This document shows positions 1-9,362 of a DNA stretch of 64,000 bases, in pieces (the stretch's first letter is position 1; each line of letters begins with the position of its first letter). The notes under the pieces are model-generated. The model made no database searches. It was not told the DNA's origin and saw only the letters and a list, made by a program, of their open reading frames with translations. The translations under genes were made by a program, and so were the position numbers. Source of the DNA: Parapedobacter sp. SGR-10. GTDB lineage: Bacteria; Bacteroidota; Bacteroidia; Sphingobacteriales; Sphingobacteriaceae. The stretch is taken from NCBI RefSeq assembly GCF_011030405.1, contig NZ_JAAJTJ010000006.1, forward strand, positions 116,323 through 180,322, read 5' to 3'.

Positions 1-1
1 A

Positions 2-736
2 TTGATGATCGATGCAGCCAAACGTGCTTCTGCCCATTACATCACGGCAGTAGTTCCCTACTTTGGTTTTGCCCGCCAGGACCGTAAGGACAAACCTCGT
101 GTGGCTATCGGGGCCAAAATGATTGCAAACCTGATTACCGCAGCGGGGGCGCATCGTATCATGACGATGGACCTGCATGCCGCACAGATACAGGCCTTTT
201 TCGATATCCCTGTGGATCACCTGGACGGATCTGTCATTTTTGTTCCGTACATCAAATCGTTGAATCTGCCCAACCTGACCATTGCCTCTCCCGATATGGG
301 GGGATCATACCGTGCACGTACATTTGCCAAGTTTTTCAATGCAGAGGTCATCATCTGCGACAAACGACGCAAACGTGCCAATGAGATCGAATCCATGTCC
401 ATCATTGGGGATGTGACAGATCAGGACGTGGTATTGATCGACGACATCTGCGATACTGCCGGCACATTATCCAAAGCGGCGGCTTTGATCATGGAAAATG
501 GAGCCAGATCCGTCAGAGCGGTCTGTACACATGCCGTACTATCGGGAAAAGCTTACGAGACCATTGAGAATTCTGTCCTGTCAGAAATGATCGTAACCGA
601 TACCATTAAGCTCGATCCCGAAAAAGTAAAAAACAGTTCAAAGATAAAGGTATTATCTACTGCAGACTTGTTTTCTAAAGCCATCAAAAGTGTCAATCAG
701 CATTCCTCGATTGCAGAATTGTTCCAAGTAGATTAA
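2..736 (+). CDS. prs: Ribose-phosphate pyrophosphokinase, 5' end missing
   Basis: Makes PRPP from ribose 5-phosphate and ATP for purine, pyrimidine, His, Trp and NAD synthesis in the cytoplasm. The window begins inside the gene: the frame is open from base 2 with no real start, and 244 of the usual roughly 310 residues remain. Visible signatures are YFGFARQDRK near the N-terminus, the DLHAAQIQ stretch and the PRPP-binding loop VVLIDDICDTAGT. It ends in front of a shared terminator that also serves the convergent tex gene. The family call is firm; the true start lies outside the window. Confidence 0.96.
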   Translation: MMIDAAKRASAHYITAVVPYFGFARQDRKDKPRVAIGAKMIANLITAAGAHRIMTMDLHAAQIQAFFDIPVDHLDGSVIFVPYIKSLNLPNLTIASPDMGGSYRARTFAKFFNAEVIICDKRRKRANEIESMSIIGDVTDQDVVLIDDICDTAGTLSKAAALIMENGARSVRAVCTHAVLSGKAYETIENSVLSEMIVTDTIKLDPEKVKNSSKIKVLSTADLFSKAIKSVNQHSSIAELFQVD

Positions 737-747
737 CAGCTAGCAAT

Positions 748-776
748 AAAAAAAGACCCAAATTGGGTCTTTTTTT
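748..776. terminator. Bidirectional terminator between prs and tex
   Basis: An A-run, GACCC, short AT loop, GGGTC and T-run form a stem of about 12 bp (748-759 with 765-776). It has an A-tract on one side and a T-tract on the other, so it can end transcripts from both convergent genes. It stops a few bases before the tex stop codon. Confidence 0.85.
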
Positions 777-778
777 AT

Positions 779-2998
779 TTACTTAAACCTGCTGGCCAAC
801 GCCGCCAGCTTGGAAGCCATGTCCGTTTCGGCTCCTCTACTCTCTCGCTTTTCCGAATGTTTGCGCGGCCCTCTTTCTTCGGTTTTCATCGATAAGCTGA
901 TACGCTTTCTTTTTTCATCTACCTCGATGACCGTCACCATCACTTTCTGCTGTACCTTGACCACCTCATGCGGATCCGATACAAAACGGTTGGCCAACTG
1001 GCTCAAATGCACCAACCCATCCTGATGCACACCAATGTCCACAAAAGCCCCAAAGTTGGTAATATTGGTCACAATACCCGGCAATTTCATGCCCACACGC
1101 AAATCAGAAACTGCATTCACGCCATCAGTAAAGGAGAAGGCCTCAAACTGTTCACGGGGATCTAAGCCCGGCTTAGCCAGTTCGGCCATGATATCATTCA
1201 GCGTGGGCAACCCTACCTCATCGCTGATATACTTTTTGAGATCGATCTGCTTACGGAGTTTGTCGTCTTTCATCAGCTCAGCTACATCTACACCAAGATC
1301 CCTGGCCATTTGTTCCACCAAAGCATAACGCTCAGGATGTACAGCAGAGGCATCCAGAGGATGTCGTCCATTACGGATACGCAGGAAACCGGCAGCCTGC
1401 TCAAAAGCTTTATCTCCCAGACGAGGTACTTTTTTCAGTTCTCGGCGAGAGCTAAAAGGGCCATTTTCCTTCCGGTAATTGACGATCTGCTGGGCCAATG
1501 CAGGACCTAAGCCCGAGATGTAAGCCAGAATCTGTTTGGAAGCCGTGTTGAGCTCCACACCCACAGCGTTCACGCAGGACATGACCGTGTCATCCAATGC
1601 TGTTTGTAATTTATTTTGATCCACATCGTGTTGGTATTGGCCTACGCCAATGGATTTAGGGTCGATCTTGACCAACTCTGCCAGGGGATCCATCAAACGT
1701 CGACCAATGGATACAGCCCCTCTGACCGTTACATCCTGCTCGGGAAATTCTTCCCGTGCAGTTTCTGAAGCCGAATAAATGGATGCTCCACTTTCATTGA
1801 CCATCACGATGACGACATTGGACAACCCCAATTGACGTATAAAATCTTCGGTTTCCCGCCCTGCCGTACCGTTGCCAATGGCGATGGCCTCTATAGCGTA
1901 TTTATCAACCAGATGTCGAACGGTTTTCTCCGCTTCGCTTCTACCTCCGGCACCGCTGTGCGGAAAAATAGCCGTATTCTCCAACAAGTTGCCTTGGGCA
2001 TCCAATACCACCGTCTTACATCCGGTACGAAATCCCGGATCGATGGCCAAAATACGTTTTTGTCCCAATGGAGCTGCCAACAGAAGTTGCCGTACATTGT
2101 CCGCAAAGACCTTGATGGCCTCTTCATCAGCTTTCTGCCGAGTCAGGACACGTAATTCAGTTTCCATAGAAGGTTTTAGCAAGCGTTTGTAACCATCGAT
2201 GATGGCAAGTTCTACCTGTTTGGATGCCCCATTTTTCGCTTTCAGATAAAGGTTTTCAATAAGCGGCAGTACACTTCCCTCCTCCACCTGTATATCAAGA
2301 TACAGCAGTTCTTCTTTCTCTCCCCGGCGCATAGCCAATACACGATGCGAAGGAGCGGCGCTCAAAGGCTCTGACCACTCGAAATAATCCTTATACTTCA
2401 ATGCCTCCTCCTCTTTTCCCGGAACAACACGTGAGACAAACAGTCCCTTGTTCAGAAACACCTTACGTACACCTGCACGCACTTCTGTATCTTCAGCAAT
2501 CGTCTCTGCAATAATATCCCTTGCGCCCGCCAAAGCTTCCTCCACCGTGGTCACCCCTCGTTCTTCGTTGACAAATTGGTCGGCTTTGTTTTCAATAGCA
2601 CCGGAAGACTGTTCCAGGATAAAGTCTGCCAACTCTTGCAGCCCTTTCTCTCGGGCAATAGATGCACGTGTGCGACGTTTAGGCTTGTAGGGCAGATAGA
2701 TATCTTCCAATGCGGCCATCGTCTCAGCAGCCTTGACTTGATTTTCAAGTTCAGGGGTCAACTTGCCTTGCTCGGTAATGGATTTCAAGACGGTTTCTTT
2801 ACGCTTGTCCAATTCCCGCAATTGCAGGATACGGTCACGAATGGCCGTGATCTGCACCTCATCCAGACTCCCGGTCAATTCTTTGCGGTAACGTGAAATA
2901 AAAGGAACAGTAGCTCCTTCATCCAAAAGGGCAATGGTCGTCCTGACCTGTCTGTCGGTCAGCGACAATTCGTTCGAAATAATGATTTCGTGTAACAT
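779..2998 (-). CDS. tex: Tex family S1 RNA-binding transcription accessory protein
   Basis: Cytoplasmic nucleic-acid-binding protein of the Tex/YhgF family (739 aa, normal length). Domains in order: helical Tex N-terminal region (about 1-190), YqgF/RNase H-like fold (about 315-440, with LAIDPGFRTG), tandem helix-hairpin-helix (about 485-550, YISGLGPALAQQIV) and a C-terminal S1 domain (about 640-715, GIVTNITNFGAFVDIG). It ends with a basic Arg/Lys/Glu tail. Tex is linked to RNA polymerase function in other bacteria, but its exact role is not established. It lies 58 bp downstream of tatA on the same strand and may share its transcript. Confidence 0.95.
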   Translation of the reverse strand: MLHEIIISNELSLTDRQVRTTIALLDEGATVPFISRYRKELTGSLDEVQITAIRDRILQLRELDKRKETVLKSITEQGKLTPELENQVKAAETMAALEDIYLPYKPKRRTRASIAREKGLQELADFILEQSSGAIENKADQFVNEERGVTTVEEALAGARDIIAETIAEDTEVRAGVRKVFLNKGLFVSRVVPGKEEEALKYKDYFEWSEPLSAAPSHRVLAMRRGEKEELLYLDIQVEEGSVLPLIENLYLKAKNGASKQVELAIIDGYKRLLKPSMETELRVLTRQKADEEAIKVFADNVRQLLLAAPLGQKRILAIDPGFRTGCKTVVLDAQGNLLENTAIFPHSGAGGRSEAEKTVRHLVDKYAIEAIAIGNGTAGRETEDFIRQLGLSNVVIVMVNESGASIYSASETAREEFPEQDVTVRGAVSIGRRLMDPLAELVKIDPKSIGVGQYQHDVDQNKLQTALDDTVMSCVNAVGVELNTASKQILAYISGLGPALAQQIVNYRKENGPFSSRRELKKVPRLGDKAFEQAAGFLRIRNGRHPLDASAVHPERYALVEQMARDLGVDVAELMKDDKLRKQIDLKKYISDEVGLPTLNDIMAELAKPGLDPREQFEAFSFTDGVNAVSDLRVGMKLPGIVTNITNFGAFVDIGVHQDGLVHLSQLANRFVSDPHEVVKVQQKVMVTVIEVDEKRKRISLSMKTEERGPRKHSEKRESRGAETDMASKLAALASRFK

Positions 2999-3056
2999 AA
3001 AGTGTTAAGTGGTCGAAATAAGGGGTAAAAAGAGTATGCTAAAAAATGACAATTTT

Positions 3057-3554
3057 TTAAGCTTGCTCAGATGGTTTGTCGTCCTCTTTACCTGTATTTT
3101 CTACAGACCCTTCGTCTGATTCCTCTGTTTGATCGGTCGCGAAGTGGTCATTATATCCATATTTATAGTATTCCGTCTCGTCTACAGGATGCGCACCGGG
3201 ATCATGCTGATAAGTATTTTCCGGTGCTGTAAAATCAGGAAACTTCTTTTCTACAATTTCCTCATCTGTATGCTCCTCTATCGCTTCTTCCTCCCCATCT
3301 ATCGGTGTATCTGTATCGGACGCATAAGTAGATTCTTCTTGATCCTCCCGTGTCACATCAAGATCCTTTTCAAAATTATTGATCTGATCGGCGATCTCCT
3401 TTTTGATCCCCTCCGAAGCATCTTTAAATTCCCGAATACCTCTTCCTAAACCTCTTGCCAATTCGGGTAGTTTTTTACCACCAAAAAGCAGTAGAACCAC
3501 TACGACAATGACAAACATCTCTTGCGTACCAATATTTAAAAATGCTAATTCCAT
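3057..3554 (-). CDS. tatA: Sec-independent translocase subunit TatA/E with acidic tail
   Basis: Forms the Tat pore for folded proteins. Residues 8-25 are one membrane helix, followed by the diagnostic FGGKKLPELARGLGRGIREFK amphipathic helix region (about 25-45). The protein is 165 aa, longer than the usual 60-90 aa, because of a Glu/Asp-rich, probably disordered C-terminal tail (about 65-165). Such tails occur in Bacteroidota TatA. No tatC is visible in the window. It is upstream of tex in the same direction. Confidence 0.9.
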   Translation of the reverse strand: MELAFLNIGTQEMFVIVVVVLLLFGGKKLPELARGLGRGIREFKDASEGIKKEIADQINNFEKDLDVTREDQEESTYASDTDTPIDGEEEAIEEHTDEEIVEKKFPDFTAPENTYQHDPGAHPVDETEYYKYGYNDHFATDQTEESDEGSVENTGKEDDKPSEQA

Positions 3555-3740
3555 CTTATTTTTTTATTTCCAAGAAGCTAAGGTAAGTGTATATTTTTTT
3601 TTCGGCAACACCTCTTTGTAATTATTTAGAGATATTGTCTCTTATCCACATCCTCTTCACTGTCTTTAGACTAGCGCATGGGTACCGCGTGTGCCATTAA
3701 GAATATAAAAAAGTAAAGTTAAACTTCGGAAGTCTTTCCG

Positions 3741-3748
3741 TACCTTTG
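3741..3748 (+). promoter_or_regulatory. -7 promoter element of the MATE gene
   Basis: TACCTTTG matches the Bacteroidota -7 consensus TAnnTTTG. No good -33 TTTG is visible. The TTG at 3746 that would extend the MATE reading frame is part of this element, so the ATG at 3767 is the better start. Confidence 0.6.
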
Positions 3749-3766
3749 CAGGCCAAAAACAAGGTC

Positions 3767-5113
3767 ATGCGGGAAAGAAAGAGAGCACATAGATCGTATT
3801 ATTGGAGTACATTGACACTGGCTATCCCAATCGTCATCTCCCAATTGGGCCATACCATGGTGCAGACAGCAGACACGATGATCGTAGGCCATTTTGCGGG
3901 GACTATTCCTCTTGCCGCCGTCTCCTTGACGCACTCGGTATTCATGGTAGTTCTGGTCATCGGCCTGGGTATTTCCTATGGTCTTACCCCCTTGATTGCC
4001 CAGGAAAACGGTAAGTCAAACTATACCGAATGTGCCAAACTGCTTTCCAACAGTTTTTGGGTAAACCTCCTTTCGGGTATTTTGCTTTTTTGCATTGTTT
4101 ATTTTGGTTCTTTTTATGCCATGGAACATGCCGATCAAGATCCTTTGGTTGTCAAGGAAGCAAAACCTTACCTGTTATTGCTTGGATTATCCATTATCCC
4201 GTTGATGGGATTCAATACGTTCAAACAATTTGCCGAAGGCCTAGGTTTTACCCGACAAGCCATGCAGGTCACGATATGGGGCAATGTCCTCAATGTGGTC
4301 ATAGCCATTATCTTGGTCAAAGGTATGTTTGGCTTCAAACCTATGGGGATCAGCGGGGTAGGGGCCGCAACATTGATCGACCGTACATTGATGTTTTTCG
4401 TCATGATGATCTATGTACTGCGTTCCCGCCATTTCAAAAAATATCTCTCGACCTTCAATTGGCTGAGCATCCAAATCGGCCGTATCAAAAACATCCTCCG
4501 CATAGGTTTTCCTGTCGCCATGCAATATGTATTTGAAATCGGTGCTTTTGCAGGTGCTTCACTCATAGCAGGTAAAATCGGAGCCTTGGAACAGGCCTCC
4601 CATCAAGTAGCCATCACATTGGCCGCTATGACCTACATGATGGCCAGTGGTATAGCTTCTGCAGCCACCATCAAGGTGGGCAATAGTTTTGGAAACCACA
4701 ATTTTTTCAGGTTACAGCGTTTTGCAAGGGTATCCTACCATTTGGTATTGGCTTTCATGATCTTTACGGCACTCCTATTTGCCCTACTCAATCAATATTT
4801 GCCTTTCCTTATCAGTCAGGATACAGCCGTGATTGCCCTGTCCGCACAACTGTTGATCATTGCAGGTTTATTTCAACTTTTTGATGGCACGCAGGTTGTC
4901 GGTTTGGGCGTGTTGCGGGGAATGGGAGACGTCAATATACCTACCTTCATTACTTTTGTTGCTTATTGGATTGTGGGACTGCCTAGTGGGTATTTGATGG
5001 GTATTCCAATGGGCATGGGTGTACAGGGAGTGTGGTATGGGCTTACGCTAGGGCTATTGACCTCCTCTCTATTGCTGTATGTACGGTATAGGTATATTGT
5101 GAAAAAATTATAG
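3767..5113 (+). CDS. MATE family multidrug/Na+ antiporter
   Basis: Inner-membrane exporter of the NorM/MATE type (448 aa from this start, about 12 membrane segments). The N-terminal signature is TLTLAIPIVISQLGHTMVQT followed by ADTMIVGHF. The second half repeats the fold (MASGIASAATIKVGNSFG), as expected for the family. Substrate cannot be told from sequence. The start at 3767 was chosen because an upstream TTG overlaps the -7 promoter element. It is divergent from tatA and convergent with the cbb3-associated genes. Confidence 0.92.
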   Translation: MRERKRAHRSYYWSTLTLAIPIVISQLGHTMVQTADTMIVGHFAGTIPLAAVSLTHSVFMVVLVIGLGISYGLTPLIAQENGKSNYTECAKLLSNSFWVNLLSGILLFCIVYFGSFYAMEHADQDPLVVKEAKPYLLLLGLSIIPLMGFNTFKQFAEGLGFTRQAMQVTIWGNVLNVVIAIILVKGMFGFKPMGISGVGAATLIDRTLMFFVMMIYVLRSRHFKKYLSTFNWLSIQIGRIKNILRIGFPVAMQYVFEIGAFAGASLIAGKIGALEQASHQVAITLAAMTYMMASGIASAATIKVGNSFGNHNFFRLQRFARVSYHLVLAFMIFTALLFALLNQYLPFLISQDTAVIALSAQLLIIAGLFQLFDGTQVVGLGVLRGMGDVNIPTFITFVAYWIVGLPSGYLMGIPMGMGVQGVWYGLTLGLLTSSLLLYVRYRYIVKKL

Positions 5114-5178
5114 AGACCTATAAGGTTTAACTTTGGTATGTTTAGCTTTTCAATAGCAACTTTATATAGATTTTAAAA

Positions 5179-5871
5179 TCAATCGCACCGAACTGCGCCG
5201 TCTACATGGATCAATGGACTGAGGTAAGGTATATCGAGGTTGGCCCCCCGAAGGATAAACCAAACTCCCATCAGAAGGTATAAAAACGGTAAAACACGAG
5301 AAAATCGGCCTTTCAGCATTTGTTTGGAAAAATTTGCCGCAAAGGAAAACACCAACATCAACGGCAAAGTTCCCAGACCAAAAAGCACCATAAAAAACCA
5401 ACTGTTCACCATCCCATCCGCATTCATCGCCGATGCCAATGCCATATACACCATTCCACAAGGTAATATACCATTCAATACGCCTGCTACGATAGATCCT
5501 CCGGGTCTATAAAGCCACTTGCCCATCATCCTGACAAAAGGTTGGACTGCACGTGTCTGAAAGCGGGCTATAGTGGATGATTTTGTGCCGAAAGCATAAA
5601 AAACACCTAATATGACCAAGAGTATGCCTGTGAAGATCGAAAGGAATTGCTGCCCGCCCCGGACAACAGCCAGATTGCCCAATGCTCCCAAAAGGAGACC
5701 GATAGCTCCGTAAGTCATGATACGGCCAAACTGATATAGCAGCTTATTCCAGGTCTGTTTCCATGATATCGTCTGGTCGCCCTGCACGGCGATAAGCAAT
5801 GGACCACACATGACCGCACAATGCACGCTACCAAACAAACCCATGAAAAAAGCCAGATAATGATAGGTCAT
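5179..5871 (-). CDS. TauE/SafE-family (UreH-domain) membrane protein of the cbb3 operon
   Basis: Integral membrane protein of 230 aa with about six helices. Cysteine-bearing motifs HCAVMCGP near the N-terminus and GILPCGMVY in the middle are typical of the small sulfite-exporter-family/UreH-like proteins found beside cytochrome cbb3 genes in Bacteroidota and Proteobacteria. It is the last gene of the operon, 8 bp after fixH. A role in copper delivery or oxidase assembly is inferred from context and the Cys motifs, not shown by sequence. Confidence 0.85.
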   Translation of the reverse strand: MTYHYLAFFMGLFGSVHCAVMCGPLLIAVQGDQTISWKQTWNKLLYQFGRIMTYGAIGLLLGALGNLAVVRGGQQFLSIFTGILLVILGVFYAFGTKSSTIARFQTRAVQPFVRMMGKWLYRPGGSIVAGVLNGILPCGMVYMALASAMNADGMVNSWFFMVLFGLGTLPLMLVFSFAANFSKQMLKGRFSRVLPFLYLLMGVWFILRGANLDIPYLSPLIHVDGAVRCD

Positions 5872-5879
5872 CCCTTATT

Positions 5880-6305
5880 TTATTGCACATATAAAGATTG
5901 GGTATCTATATATGCCTTGTTATTGTTCTCCCAAGAAATTTCCAAACTCCAACTTCCCTTTACAAAAGTAGATATTGGAAGTCGAAATACCTCTGTGTCT
6001 GTATAAAACGGAATCTTTGTATCCAATGTACCATCCGAAGGTCGCCTAAATACCAATTGTCCTTTATTTATCGGTCGTTTAAAGACAATGACCAAGGTAT
6101 CCTGTTCCAATCTTATACTAGGTTTGGCATGGTCGTCCACCAGATTCTGCTTGCGATCGTACACTTCGTCATAGGCCAGACTCTTTTCGTAATAATCGTC
6201 ATCCAACAAGGAGTCCGAGTCCTGCGTAACCATATAAATCCCCGCCCCCACAATGAACAGCATAAATGTGCCCAACCCTATAACAATCTTCATTCCCCAA
6301 TTCAT
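5880..6305 (-). CDS. fixH: FixH/CcoH family cbb3 oxidase assembly protein
   Basis: Small membrane-anchored protein (141 aa): one N-terminal membrane helix (about 5-26), then YYEKSLAYDEVYDRKQN, which fits the FixH pattern, and a periplasmic beta-rich domain. FixH is needed for stable cbb3 oxidase assembly in other bacteria. It sits between ccoG and the TauE/SafE gene on the same strand. Confidence 0.88.
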   Translation of the reverse strand: MNWGMKIVIGLGTFMLFIVGAGIYMVTQDSDSLLDDDYYEKSLAYDEVYDRKQNLVDDHAKPSIRLEQDTLVIVFKRPINKGQLVFRRPSDGTLDTKIPFYTDTEVFRLPISTFVKGSWSLEISWENNNKAYIDTQSLYVQ

Positions 6306-6599
6306 AGTTTTTTTGTTTTAGGAAGCAATATACGATATTAATGAAAAATATATAAAAGATCCATGTTCTTCTATTACTTGCACAACATTTACATCTATAC
6401 TTCCGTTGTGAAACACTGTCCCCCTCTGGAGGGGGGAAGGGGGAGGAATAAAAGGTATACACAATAGACAGTGACCTATCTACTTTTTCAGCCTCCCCCT
6501 CCCAACGCTATCTCCAACCGCACTCCCCCTCAATGAGGGGGATATGTATGTGTAATACCTATCTATAGTATTAGAATTAACAATCTAGCAAAAAAATCG
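6306..6599. repeat. Intergenic region with C-rich/G-rich inverted repeats
   Basis: This 294-bp gap between ccoG and fixH has no plausible gene. It contains two short palindromes with runs of C and G: CCCCCTCTGGAGGGGG near 6420-6436 and CTCCCCCTCAATGAGGGGGA near 6522-6541. Similar CCCCTC/GAGGGG palindromes are common in Bacteroidota intergenic DNA. They could pause or process the operon transcript. Confidence 0.5.
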
Positions 6600-7991
6600 C
6601 TAAGACCCCGGCGGTGCAATAAATGTTGTTTTGAGTTTTTCAACTATCTTTCCATCCGACACCACATTGACCCGAACCTTGGTCTTATATGTTTTTACGT
6701 TTTCTCTCTTTCCGATCAGAAAAAAACTTAATTTGGCCGATCCGTCTTTGGCCAACGTATGTATATTATTGACCAATTGTATCTGCAAATTACTGTCCTC
6801 AGGGACAAGTTCAAAGTCTATTTCCCTTCCACTTTTGTTGATGAGTTCCAATGCATACAGATTGCTGACTGTTCCGTCCTCACGCATCTGATAGGTACTG
6901 CCTGTAGCTCGTAGCAACGAACCTCCAATCTCCGAACGGCTAAAGATCATGTATCCGAATACGCCGATCAGAAATGCTAATATAACAATATAAATCGTCT
7001 GACGGGTTTTGTTTTTCTTGAATTCACCCTTTCCTTCGATTTCGCCTAAGGTATAGAATCCGATCAACCTTTTGGGCTTATGGATTTTTTCCATCACTGC
7101 ATCACACGCATCGATACAAGCCGTACAGCTTACGCACTCCATCTGTATACCATTGCGGATATCTATTCCGGTAGGGCATACCTGTACGCATAGGTTACAA
7201 TCGATACAATCTCCTTTATCATTGTCCGTCTCACCCTTTCTCAATTTGCCCCGAGGCTCTCCCCTCTTCTCGTTGTAGGCCACGGTCATGCTCTGCTCAT
7301 CGAGCAATACACCCTGCAACCTACCATAAGGACATATCGTCGTACAGACGATCTCCCGTACATAGGCAAAGACACCATAAAATACCAATGTGAAAACGAC
7401 AAGGGAAATGAAACCACCGATATGCTGTTCCAAAGGATCGGTCATGATCTTGAACAGCGCGTCTGAGCCAATGATATACGCCAAAAAAATATTGGAAATA
7501 GCAAAGGAAATAAGCAGGAAAATACTATGTTTCAGCAGTTTTTTCCAGGCTTTGGCATCGGTATTGGGCCCTTCGTTAAGTTTACGCTGTTGCATCCAAT
7601 CCCCTTCGATAAGGTATTCTATCCGTCGGAATATCAATTCCATAAATATGGTCTGCGGACAGGTCCATCCACACCACACCCGTCCAAATACTGCCGTAAA
7701 CAGGACGATACAGACCATGACAATCAACATGCCAAACACAAAAATGTGCAGGTCTTGCGGATAAAAGATGTTTCCAAAGATAGAGAACTTACGCTCTACG
7801 ATATTGAACATCATAAAAGGATTGCCATTTATCCGTATAAACGGCCCCAAAAACAGGAACAGTAACAAACCATATCCCACCCACTGCCGGTAATTGTAGA
7901 ATTTACCGGCTGGTTTTTTGGCATATATCCATGTTCTCTTTTTTCCTTTGGACGGCAGAACAGGATTATTATCATTCGCTACTGCTCCCAT
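6600..7991 (-). CDS. ccoG: Cytochrome cbb3 oxidase accessory protein CcoG (RdxA/FixG)
   Basis: Membrane iron-sulfur protein (463 aa) linked to copper reduction and cbb3 assembly. It has about five membrane helices, CGWTCP at 107-112, CTTICPYGR around 216-224, and two [4Fe-4S] motifs: CIDCNLCVQVCP at 262-273 and CVSCTACIDACD at 286-297. A C-terminal Ig-like periplasmic domain (about 370-463) follows the last helix. It is placed between ccoP and fixH, as in the canonical ccoNOQP-GHIS order. Confidence 0.95.
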   Translation of the reverse strand: MGAVANDNNPVLPSKGKKRTWIYAKKPAGKFYNYRQWVGYGLLLFLFLGPFIRINGNPFMMFNIVERKFSIFGNIFYPQDLHIFVFGMLIVMVCIVLFTAVFGRVWCGWTCPQTIFMELIFRRIEYLIEGDWMQQRKLNEGPNTDAKAWKKLLKHSIFLLISFAISNIFLAYIIGSDALFKIMTDPLEQHIGGFISLVVFTLVFYGVFAYVREIVCTTICPYGRLQGVLLDEQSMTVAYNEKRGEPRGKLRKGETDNDKGDCIDCNLCVQVCPTGIDIRNGIQMECVSCTACIDACDAVMEKIHKPKRLIGFYTLGEIEGKGEFKKNKTRQTIYIVILAFLIGVFGYMIFSRSEIGGSLLRATGSTYQMREDGTVSNLYALELINKSGREIDFELVPEDSNLQIQLVNNIHTLAKDGSAKLSFFLIGKRENVKTYKTKVRVNVVSDGKIVEKLKTTFIAPPGS

Positions 7992-8062
7992 TTATTACCC
8001 TCTCTCTTTTTACAATACTACTATTTAGTGCAAGACATTTTCATGAGAAGGAGGTATCTCAA

Positions 8063-8204
8063 AAGGTCTGACAATCCATCTAATCGTCATTTCGACCAAA
8101 GGGAGAAATCTATGGATGAATTAAAATTAACTATTTTTTCAACAAGCTGAAAAAATGTCTAACTATAGATTTCTCGTCGTACCTCCTCGAAATGACGGCA
8201 TGAT
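8063..8204 (-). repeat. Imperfect palindromic intergenic repeat, copy A
   Basis: An imperfect palindrome of about 140 bp whose ends read CGTCATTTCGA... and ...TCGAAATGACG, with inner arms AGAAATCTAT and ATAGATTTCT. A closely similar copy lies in the opposite orientation at 24236-24382, including the flank GTCTGACAAT. It occupies most of the ccoP-ccoG gap. Confidence 0.8.
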
Positions 8205-8243
8205 TGACTTGTTAGCCTCCCATAGCCTTGTCTTGTACAGAAT

Positions 8244-9134
8244 CTATTCATTCACAACTTCTTCGCCAGTCGGTCCCTCTCCGCTTCCACCACCATACGT
8301 GACTTCTATACCTTCTGCGGCTTTGGCATTGGCCGGATTGGTGTCACGCAAGGTAATGATATAGCTACTTACTTCTGCAATCTGCGCCGGTGTCAACGTC
8401 TGCTCCCAAGGCACCATACCTTTTTCCGGAACGCCGTATTTTACGGTTTTAAATATATCTTTAATCTCTCCTCCATGTATCCAATGGCGATCCGTCAAGT
8501 TGGGACCGATGGTTCCTTCACCATTATTGCCATGGCACGCTGCACAGTTAGCCATAAATATAGCCTTACCTGCCGGGGCCAATGCTTCGTTGAACTCTAC
8601 CGAACTCTCATCCACCAAGCTGGCTGACTGTGCCAAGTATTCCTGTTTTGCTTTTTCGGCCTGCGCCATCTCGTGCAGGTATTCCTGATCTTGATTCATT
8701 CCCCATCCGAACACATGGTAGACCAATAGATAGAAAAAACCAAATACAATAGTTCCATAAAACAAGGCATTAAACCAAAGAGGAACGGGATTGTCTAGTT
8801 CTACGATACCATCATATTCATGATCGATCATCAGATCCTTCTCTTCCTCTATAGGACGCAATCCCAATAGACCGATCCAAAAATTGTTCCATCTATCCTT
8901 TATACTTCTACGTGATGCGTGTGCTTTTTGTGCCTCTGTCTGCACGGCTTCGGGCATCGTGATCTGCAAGATCGAACGCAGCGCCTTTTGTATGACGATC
9001 GCAAAGATGAGCAGCGTCACCATGACGATCACAAACGTAATGATCAAAATATCCGTATAAATATTGCCTGAACCGGACAGCCAGTTCGAAACCGATGGAA
9101 CGGCTGCCTCTGCTGCTAATAAATGTAAACTCAT
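8244..9134 (-). CDS. ccoP: Cytochrome c oxidase cbb3-type, subunit III (CcoP)
   Basis: Membrane-anchored c-type cytochrome feeding electrons into the oxidase (296 aa). There are membrane helices at about 27-48 and 121-141, then a periplasmic cytochrome c domain with one heme site, CAACH at 197-201, and distal Met candidates. Only one CxxCH is present, whereas proteobacterial CcoP has two; the single-heme form is usual in Bacteroidota. Its start overlaps the ccoQ stop by 4 bp (ATGA), indicating translational coupling. Confidence 0.96.
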   Translation of the reverse strand: MSLHLLAAEAAVPSVSNWLSGSGNIYTDILIITFVIVMVTLLIFAIVIQKALRSILQITMPEAVQTEAQKAHASRRSIKDRWNNFWIGLLGLRPIEEEKDLMIDHEYDGIVELDNPVPLWFNALFYGTIVFGFFYLLVYHVFGWGMNQDQEYLHEMAQAEKAKQEYLAQSASLVDESSVEFNEALAPAGKAIFMANCAACHGNNGEGTIGPNLTDRHWIHGGEIKDIFKTVKYGVPEKGMVPWEQTLTPAQIAEVSSYIITLRDTNPANAKAAEGIEVTYGGGSGEGPTGEEVVNE

Positions 9135-9331
9135 GATTTCTTTTGCTCTTCAGATGAATAATCGATTTGTTGCTCCGATTCATCAAATGGTATCTCCTTC
9201 ATGTACTTGATATAGTCCTTTTTCATAAAGAACAGCATCAGCCCCACGGTCACAAAGAAGACGATGAATATCCACAGTGATACGATCAGATATATCTCGT
9301 CACCATGTAAATTTGTTATTTGCTTGAACAT
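9131..9331 (-). CDS. ccoQ: CcoQ-like small subunit of cbb3 oxidase
   Basis: A 66-residue protein with one membrane helix (about 14-36) and a charged cytoplasmic tail. Identified mainly by its position between ccoNO and ccoP and by size. CcoQ stabilises the core complex in other bacteria. The stop overlaps the ccoP start by 4 bp. Confidence 0.8.
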   Translation of the reverse strand: MFKQITNLHGDEIYLIVSLWIFIVFFVTVGLMLFFMKKDYIKYMKEIPFDESEQQIDYSSEEQKKS

Positions 9332-9362
9332 TTTCTCTCCTGTTTTTTTAATACAACCAATT